Part shown: positions 58,945 through 64,000 of the stretch, one piece after another
Numbering within the stretch: position 1 is the first letter of the stretch
How the letters are laid out: the number at the start of each line of letters is the position of its first letter
Assembly: GCA_006937955.1 (NCBI GenBank)
Contig: SSNP01000085.1
Location: 1,266,831-1,330,830 of the forward strand
DNA from: Pachypanchax playfairii
Taxonomy: Eukaryota; Chordata; Actinopteri; Cyprinodontiformes; Aplocheilidae
Direction: 5' to 3'
Length of the DNA stretch: 64,000 nt
The notes under the pieces: model-generated
What the model was told of the DNA's origin: nothing
Database searches by the model: none
The model's input: only the letters and a program-made list of their open reading frames with translations
Translations under genes and position numbers: made by a program

Positions 58945-61347
58945 ATGCCGTTAATAGTAATGTGTGGTTACCCTTGTAGCGGTAAAACACGGAGGACAGA
59001 AGAATTAAAGACGTATTTTGAAGAAAACACTGACCGAGACGTTCATATTGTTGGAGACGGAGTTCTTGACGTTGATAAAAACAGTGTTTACGCAGGCAAG
59101 TTCAGAGTTAGCTTAGTATTATCTCACTTTACATGTTATTACCATACTACTTTAAGTTTTCTACAACTGTACAGATGTTTAACATGAGAACCATAATGCT
59201 TTTATATCACTAATAAACTGAAATTTAATTAAAAACTCGGAAATATAAAGACATTAATTTTTGTTTTGATAATAGTTAAATTAGTGGTAAATTGAATGGA
59301 GTCTGGCTTGATTCTGTCTGCAACACCATCTTATTGAATGTAAACATGAATATTATATGTTAAATATGAGGAAAGCAGAGTAAAACTCTAAACTAGAATC
59401 TAAGTTGGTATAAATAGACTCAATGAGTTTTTTAAGAACTATTTTCTTTATAAAATAACATTTACTCTCTCTCCTGCTGTAACCAAATTTTTTGGCAGAT
59501 TCTCAAAAGGAAAAACATATCAGAGCATCTCTGAAAGCTGAAGTAGAGAGGTGAGTTTTTCACGTTGTTATCATTAGATTTTATAATGACTCAAAGTTTT
59601 ACTGATTTTACTACTTGTGTTTACAGGAAAGTCAACAAGGATAACATCGTTATTCTGGACTCGTTAAACTACATAAAAGGTCAATTTCAAAGCAAGGAGT
59701 TTTCTGTCTGTTATTATTTTTAAATAAATATTGTTATTGACATTATTTTGGTGAATATTTCTGACAGGCTACCGGTATGAGCTGTTCTGTCTCATTAAAC
59801 ATGCGCAAACGCCACACTGCCTGGTGAGCACGCTGGACAAAAAGACTTTCATTTCAAACGTTTACATCACAACTCAGAAATGTTTTGCTGTATTTGGATG
59901 AAGGTGCAGTGTTTGACGTCAGATAAGGAGAGCTGGTCATGGAACGAAACCCGAGGAGCTGCTGAGCAGTACAGCCGGGACATGTGAGTGACATGAGTCT
60001 CGTTCTGTCAGCGTTGACGTCCACACAGATGTTTGAATGTGTTCTTTGATGTTCGTGTTGAAGTTTTGACGCCTTAGTTCAGAGATTCGAAGCTCCAGAT
60101 TCCAGGAACAGATGGGACAGCCCTCTCTTTGCCATTCTGAAGGATGACCCGCTTCCTCTTGAAGCTATTTCTGATGCGCTTTTTAAAAGAAAAGCTCCGC
60201 CTCCCAACCAGTCCACGCAGAGCGTAAGGAAATGTATCTTAGCTGTTGTTTGATACACCAGGCTGGATCGTGCTGCTTGTTTTTTAAAGATTCAGATTCT
60301 AGATGATTAAAAAGTTGTTTTGTTTCCCCTCTGCAGCAGCCCTTGTCTTCTACAAACTTCTTGTATGAGTTGGACAAAATCACACAGGATGTGTTAATGG
60401 TGCGTCTTTGTGTATTTTTCTTTTATTAATTCGTCATGTTTTCTGCCAGTTTTAAAATAGAAAAACAAACTCCAGTCTGACGGAGAAGTTCTGACTCCTT
60501 TAAAATCTGAAGACTTTGTGAATTGAGGTGTTAAAATCTGACTTTTCTGTTATTCTGTTGACGGATTTTCAGACTAATGTCATTTTTTAAAAATGTCTTA
60601 TTTAAAAAAAAATATATCTTTCAGGCAATTTTTAATGCTCAGAAGACAAGTGTTCCTGGGGATCTCATCTCAGTTCCTGGAGCTACTGAAAAGATATCCT
60701 TCATATGTGTTAAATCCAATTTCTGATGTAAGTATATGGTATAACTCCATGTCTCAATCAGATACCGAATGACATGTGAATTCATTTATCTGCTAAAGAA
60801 AGTCATGTTTGCTCAAAGGCCTTGACATCAAAGACTTCTAGGAAGGGAAAACGTGGTCATAAAAATATTACAGATACTGGAGGGAAGCAAAGGTAAAGGT
60901 CTCACCTTTCATAAAATGCAGTGAGACGTGATTGGTGGAAAGCAAGCGGACGTCTCGCTAGCTGCACTGAGACGCAGCTTTGATTCGTCGTCTCCTTTGA
61001 AGTTGTTTATCTGAGCTAAACTTAAAAGCCTGTAAGATGCTGCGCTGCCTTCAATCACGAGTGCGTAATTTAAATCATCAGTAACGTTCCGCTGTGCGTC
61101 TTAACGCTTCCAATTAGATGCTGTGATTTCGAGATTAGTTGTGTCTGAAATATTCAGAGCGAGGCAAGTTTTCTGCTTACTGTCCTTAACGTGAAGTTAA
61201 AACGTGGAGCTCAGCAGGAACATCAACATGGCCGAGCTGCGGAAACTACGGCGCCAGTTCATCAGCTACAGCAAGATGCACCCAACAGAGAAGACGGGAC
61301 AAATATCCAACATGTTTGTTCAGTATTTAAATAAGAGTCTCCATTGA
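58945..61347 (+). CDS. kti12: Elongator-associated protein KTI12
   Basis: Coding exons: 58945-59095, 59499-59550, 59627-59679, 59768-59823, 59904-59983, 60064-60223, 60337-60399, 60625-60693, 61204-61347. Total 828 nt and 275 aa (human 354, with an extra internal insert). The P-loop is GYPCSGKT (8-15). Other family blocks are ILDSLNYIKGYRYELFC, RFEAPDSRNRWD, PLPLEAISDALF, APPPNQSTQS, SVPGDLISVPG and MAELRKLRRQFISYSKMHP. KTI12 is a P-loop ATPase related to PSTK that binds tRNA and is needed for Elongator's modification of the wobble uridine. Human KTI12 has one exon; here eight introns cut it. Intron 1 starts GC (GCAG|gcaagt). Intron 8 is AT-AC of the U12 class; only that splice gives ATEKVELSRNINMAEL, which lines up residue for residue with human TTEHLRFTRPLTMAEL. 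Confidence 0.95.
60694..61203 (+). other. kti12: U12-type AT-AC intron 8 of kti12
   Basis: The 5' end reads ATATCCTTC after ...GAA AAG. A branch site TCCTTAAC lies at 61183-61190 and the intron ends AAAAC at 61203, 14 bases after the branch A. All three match the U12-dependent AT-AC consensus. Exons on either side are in phase 0 and join into the conserved protein; no GT-AG alternative does. Confidence 0.88.
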
Positions 61348-61385
61348 AGTTTTCAAGCTGTTGTGTTTTTTTTAATTATTGAACA

Positions 61386-61391
61386 AATAAA
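61386..61391 (+). terminator. kti12: kti12 poly-A signal
   Basis: AATAAA about 40 bp after the kti12 stop codon. Confidence 0.55.
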
Positions 61392-61739
61392 TATATGTAA
61401 ATAAGTTTGTGTTGTTTTGGTGTTTAATATTCTTTCAATGTCAAACAATGTTGGTAAGTGTGATAAAAAATGCTTTTCTGTTGGACTTCAGCAAGCATTA
61501 ATATTGTTGATTCAATGATGTATCAAACAAAGTTTTTTATTAGTTTTAGTCCAGTGTTTTTCAACCTTGGGGTCACTGGAAATATCTAGTAATTGATTAC
61601 AAAATTGCAGATAAAAATTTTTTTTTTTTTTTTTTTAAATAAAAACAACACCAGTGGCATATCCTGGCCTAGGCATTCCTGGCTTGGAACTAGTGTGTCT
61701 CCCACTGCCTCCATCTGGGCATCACAACCAATTTTAATG

Positions 61740-61870
61740 CAGACAGATTGAAAGGTCTGTTAATCAGTGTTTCCTTACGTTTTTTTAGATATAAAATGTT
61801 TCATATTACGGGTTAATACTTAAGAAATAACCACAAAGTCCGGAAATTTGTATGAAATGACCTCTTTAAG
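61740..61870 (-). repeat. Dispersed repeat, partner of 6823-6952
   Basis: Reverse-complement partner of the 6.8 kb repeat, lying between kti12 and ch25h. It follows a poly-T run (about 61619-61636) and sits in sequence that otherwise looks repeat-derived. Confidence 0.75.
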
Positions 61871-62527
61871 GTTATCGGCCCATTTCCATGTGCCACCCTT
61901 TTTGATTTCTGTGCCTCTACCTGACCCCCCCCAACAAAGATTTTATAGACACGCCCCTGTAAAGAGGTCCAACCCACCCCAAAGAGGGTGTATTGTATCC
62001 CATCTGAATCATTAGCTTAATTACGCTTATTAAAAAAAATAAACATCCATCAGTTGAACTTCTGCTTTTTACGGTTTGGAATATTTAGTTCTAATTTCAT
62101 TTCCAAATATTTTCTCCTTGTGGAATCTAAGAGAAAATTGTTGCTGACTGGATCTTTTTCAAAGACTCTTTAATGTTTAAGAGGATTGTTAGAAATGAGG
62201 ATTTCCGTTTGGCTTAGCTTACAAGTTTATCCACTTCTTCATAAGATGCTGCGTGAGTTATAACAAAGTGCTCAAACATATCACAATAAAATAAATTATA
62301 TAGCATACGCCATTACTGAAAAGATGAAGTGTTTATTTAATAAAAAACTTTATGTTTTACAAGAATAATCCACTTCAAATTAATGCCTAAAAAATAAAGG
62401 CAAGAAAGCAGCAAATGCACAAACACTCATTCATATTTTATACATGAAAACAATTTCAAATTACATAAAAACAGTGATTAACTTATAAAAACAGGCAGTA
62501 TTTACAGTTTTCCTCTCATCATTTCAT

Positions 62528-63355
62528 TTAGTTAGTCTTTTTCTTTAGTGTGACAGCTGTGCCAAAGATTCGATCCCAGTGGCTGAAGAACGGGGCGTAG
62601 TTACTGCTCGGCCTCTGGTGGTGCATGTCGTGAGCCGGTGCTCCGCCCAGCAGACCGAAAGGTACCAGGTGGTTCAGGGTCCACGGCAGGTCGTACCCTA
62701 TGTGGTCCTCCACAGACATCCAGAGACTGAAAACTGTCACGCACCATATGGACAGTGGATGGCACTTCAGAAGAATCGGGTCCAGGTTGCTCCAGAATCC
62801 CACTGTCATCAGTTCTGGGATGCTGAGCTGCTCTGTGGACCATGAGAACGGTGCCATGTACTCGTGGTGGACTGCATGCACCCAGCGGTACAGCTGTGGA
62901 TGCTTGTGGTGAACAAAGTGCCAAACAAAGTACTGAGTATCAAAGAGGAGAAGCGTGGCCAGCGCATCAGTGAATAACTCATACAAAGTGGGGGCGTTCT
63001 GAGGCAGTGCTGGTGCTGGAAGGATGAACATACCAATTATTACAGCTGGTAGAACAAAAAAAATGTGGTTATACAGAGCAGTCGTAAAGCTCTTAACCAT
63101 CATTCCAGCTGTTGGCTTCCTGTCTGGTTGGATCTTGTACTTGTAGAAGGAGGGGACCCTCTCTCCCAAGAGGTCCAGCACAGCAAAAGGTAAACTGAAG
63201 AAAAAGTAGCTGCCAAAGGCAAGAATGACGGGGAAGAAAGGAGATGAGATGAGAGACCAGTGATGAAGGAGCAAATGGTCCCAGAGAGGCTGCAGGAACC
63301 GATCAGATGATCTGGAACGAAGGGACGGCAGGGACAGTTCAGTGATGTTCAGCAT
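62528..63355 (-). CDS. ch25h: Cholesterol 25-hydroxylase
   Basis: A single uninterrupted frame of 275 aa, as in other vertebrate ch25h genes, which lack introns. It is an endoplasmic-reticulum membrane di-iron enzyme of the fatty-acid hydroxylase superfamily that makes 25-hydroxycholesterol, an oxysterol that restrains SREBP processing and is induced in immune responses. Hydrophobic segments lie at about 35-62, 95-115 and 125-145. The His boxes are all present: HFVHH (146-150), HAVHH (160-164) and HDMHH (242-246), with NHL at 229. The start Met is the first in the frame, 56 bp below a TATA box. The gene is on the opposite strand to kti12, tail to tail. Confidence 0.96.
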   Translation of the reverse strand: MLNITELSLPSLRSRSSDRFLQPLWDHLLLHHWSLISSPFFPVILAFGSYFFFSLPFAVLDLLGERVPSFYKYKIQPDRKPTAGMMVKSFTTALYNHIFFVLPAVIIGMFILPAPALPQNAPTLYELFTDALATLLLFDTQYFVWHFVHHKHPQLYRWVHAVHHEYMAPFSWSTEQLSIPELMTVGFWSNLDPILLKCHPLSIWCVTVFSLWMSVEDHIGYDLPWTLNHLVPFGLLGGAPAHDMHHQRPSSNYAPFFSHWDRIFGTAVTLKKKTN

Positions 63356-63410
63356 CTTGGTTTGGAGCTGCTGGAAGCTGCTGCTGCTGCTTGATCAAGA
63401 TCAAGTCCGG

Positions 63411-63419
63411 CTTTATATA
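63411..63419 (-). promoter_or_regulatory. ch25h: TATA box of ch25h
   Basis: TATATAAAG on the minus strand, 56 bp upstream of the ch25h ATG. This predicts a short 5' UTR of about 25-30 bases, typical of a tightly induced intronless gene. Confidence 0.75.
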
Positions 63420-64000
63420 GAGGAGTTCAGCTGCAAGGACTTTGTTCTCAGTCGAAAAAAAAAAAAAAAACAAGAGCTTTTCTTCCAGCAGGAGTTCCAT
63501 GTGTACAAAAAACTACCAACCAAAGATTAACAAAACCATTCAGCACGTGTGTTAGACACAAGAAAATAAGAAGCTTAGGCAAAGAAAGTTTAGTATGAAG
63601 TAAATCCATGTCAGATGCAGCACATCTTTTAATTAGTTGCTGTTTAAAACATTTTTTTTTTACATGACTTTTATTTTAATGATTTTCCTTACAGGAGTAA
63701 GTAGTTATAGATAGTGAGAAAGAACTCCACATGATGCATTTTTATTTTAAGTCACATGGTGAATATCTGAGTCACATTGTGTCAGTGGAATCTTCTGCAG
63801 CTGTGACTCCAGGTCTATCAACACCAGCTGGAAGATGATGTTGTCCTGCTGCGACTGAGGAACTCAAATTGAGGTGGAACTTGAATTTCTGACATTAGTG
63901 TCTGAGAGGAGGATGGTGCCTCCATGCAACCTCCTCCATGACATGCTGGTCAGTTACAAACAGATTATTTTCACTACAGAAATCCTTCCTGAGACCAAGG
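63420..64000. other. ch25h upstream region
   Basis: Sequence upstream of ch25h with a poly-A/T run at 63456-63470. I see no further exon, RNA gene or clear interferon-response element. Confidence 0.55.

Larger units (their letters stand above)
61348..62527. other. Spacer between kti12 and ch25h
   Basis: Holds the kti12 poly-A signal, a poly-T run (about 61619-61636), the dispersed repeat at 61740-61870 and the 3' UTR of the minus-strand ch25h gene, with AATAAA on the minus strand near 62333. No other gene was recognised. Confidence 0.6.

Noticed and set aside
60694..60730. Reading kti12 exon 8 on through EKISFICVKSNF to a stop, or using a GT donor near 60704.
   Set aside because: Both lose the highly conserved MAELRKLRRQF C-terminal tail, or create a stop at the junction; the AT-AC splice restores it exactly.

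Overview
The window is nuclear DNA from a teleost fish. It is AT-rich, with short-intron vertebrate genes, and the gene order malt-like / alpk3 / slc28a / znf592 / nmb mirrors the human 15q25 block ZNF592-ALPK3-SLC28A1 with NMB nearby. All gene models below were rebuilt by hand from splice signals and protein similarity; every multi-exon model closes in frame from start to stop, except frmd5, which leaves the window.

Layout. Positions 1-20118 are the 5' end of frmd5 on the minus strand: coding exon 1 lies at 20017-20118 and its first intron runs leftwards off the window. That intron holds a nearly identical 6.34 kb sequence twice (1-6354 and 9413-15755), with Ns in or beside the first copy. 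This looks more like a haplotype or assembly duplication than biology. Each copy carries two short terminal-inverted-repeat elements. A tRNA-His(GTG) gene sits at 21373-21444 (minus). A 14-coding-exon MALT1-family paracaspase occupies 22440-28215 (minus). Divergent from it is alpk3 (30236-40038, plus, 13 coding exons, 1800 aa). Convergent with alpk3 is an SLC28 concentrative nucleoside transporter (42061-47562, minus, 18 exon pieces, 658 aa). Then come znf592 (50649-56042, plus, 1220 aa), nmb (58116-58654, plus, neuromedin B precursor, 117 aa), kti12 (58945-61347, plus, 275 aa) and intronless ch25h (62528-63355, minus, 275 aa).

Points of interest. (1) The paracaspase is not in the MALT1 locus: human MALT1 is beside ALPK2/ZNF532/GRP, whereas this one is beside ALPK3/ZNF592/NMB, so it looks like the ohnologue that mammals lost. 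Its predicted protein keeps the His/Cys catalytic pair but starts directly at the first Ig-like domain, with no death domain visible. (2) kti12, a single-exon gene in human, is split by eight introns here, including a textbook U12-type AT-AC intron and a GC-AG intron. (3) The SLC28 protein lies in the slc28a1 position but carries the CNT3-type selectivity residues G-Q / S-V, and its start codon is split by an intron.

Functionally the genes are independent: alpk3 is a muscle gene, the paracaspase belongs to innate/adaptive immune signalling, slc28a imports nucleosides, znf592 is a nuclear zinc-finger protein, nmb encodes a bombesin-like peptide, kti12 supports Elongator-dependent tRNA modification, and ch25h makes 25-hydroxycholesterol. 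I found no bacterial, phage, CRISPR or viral coding system in the window.
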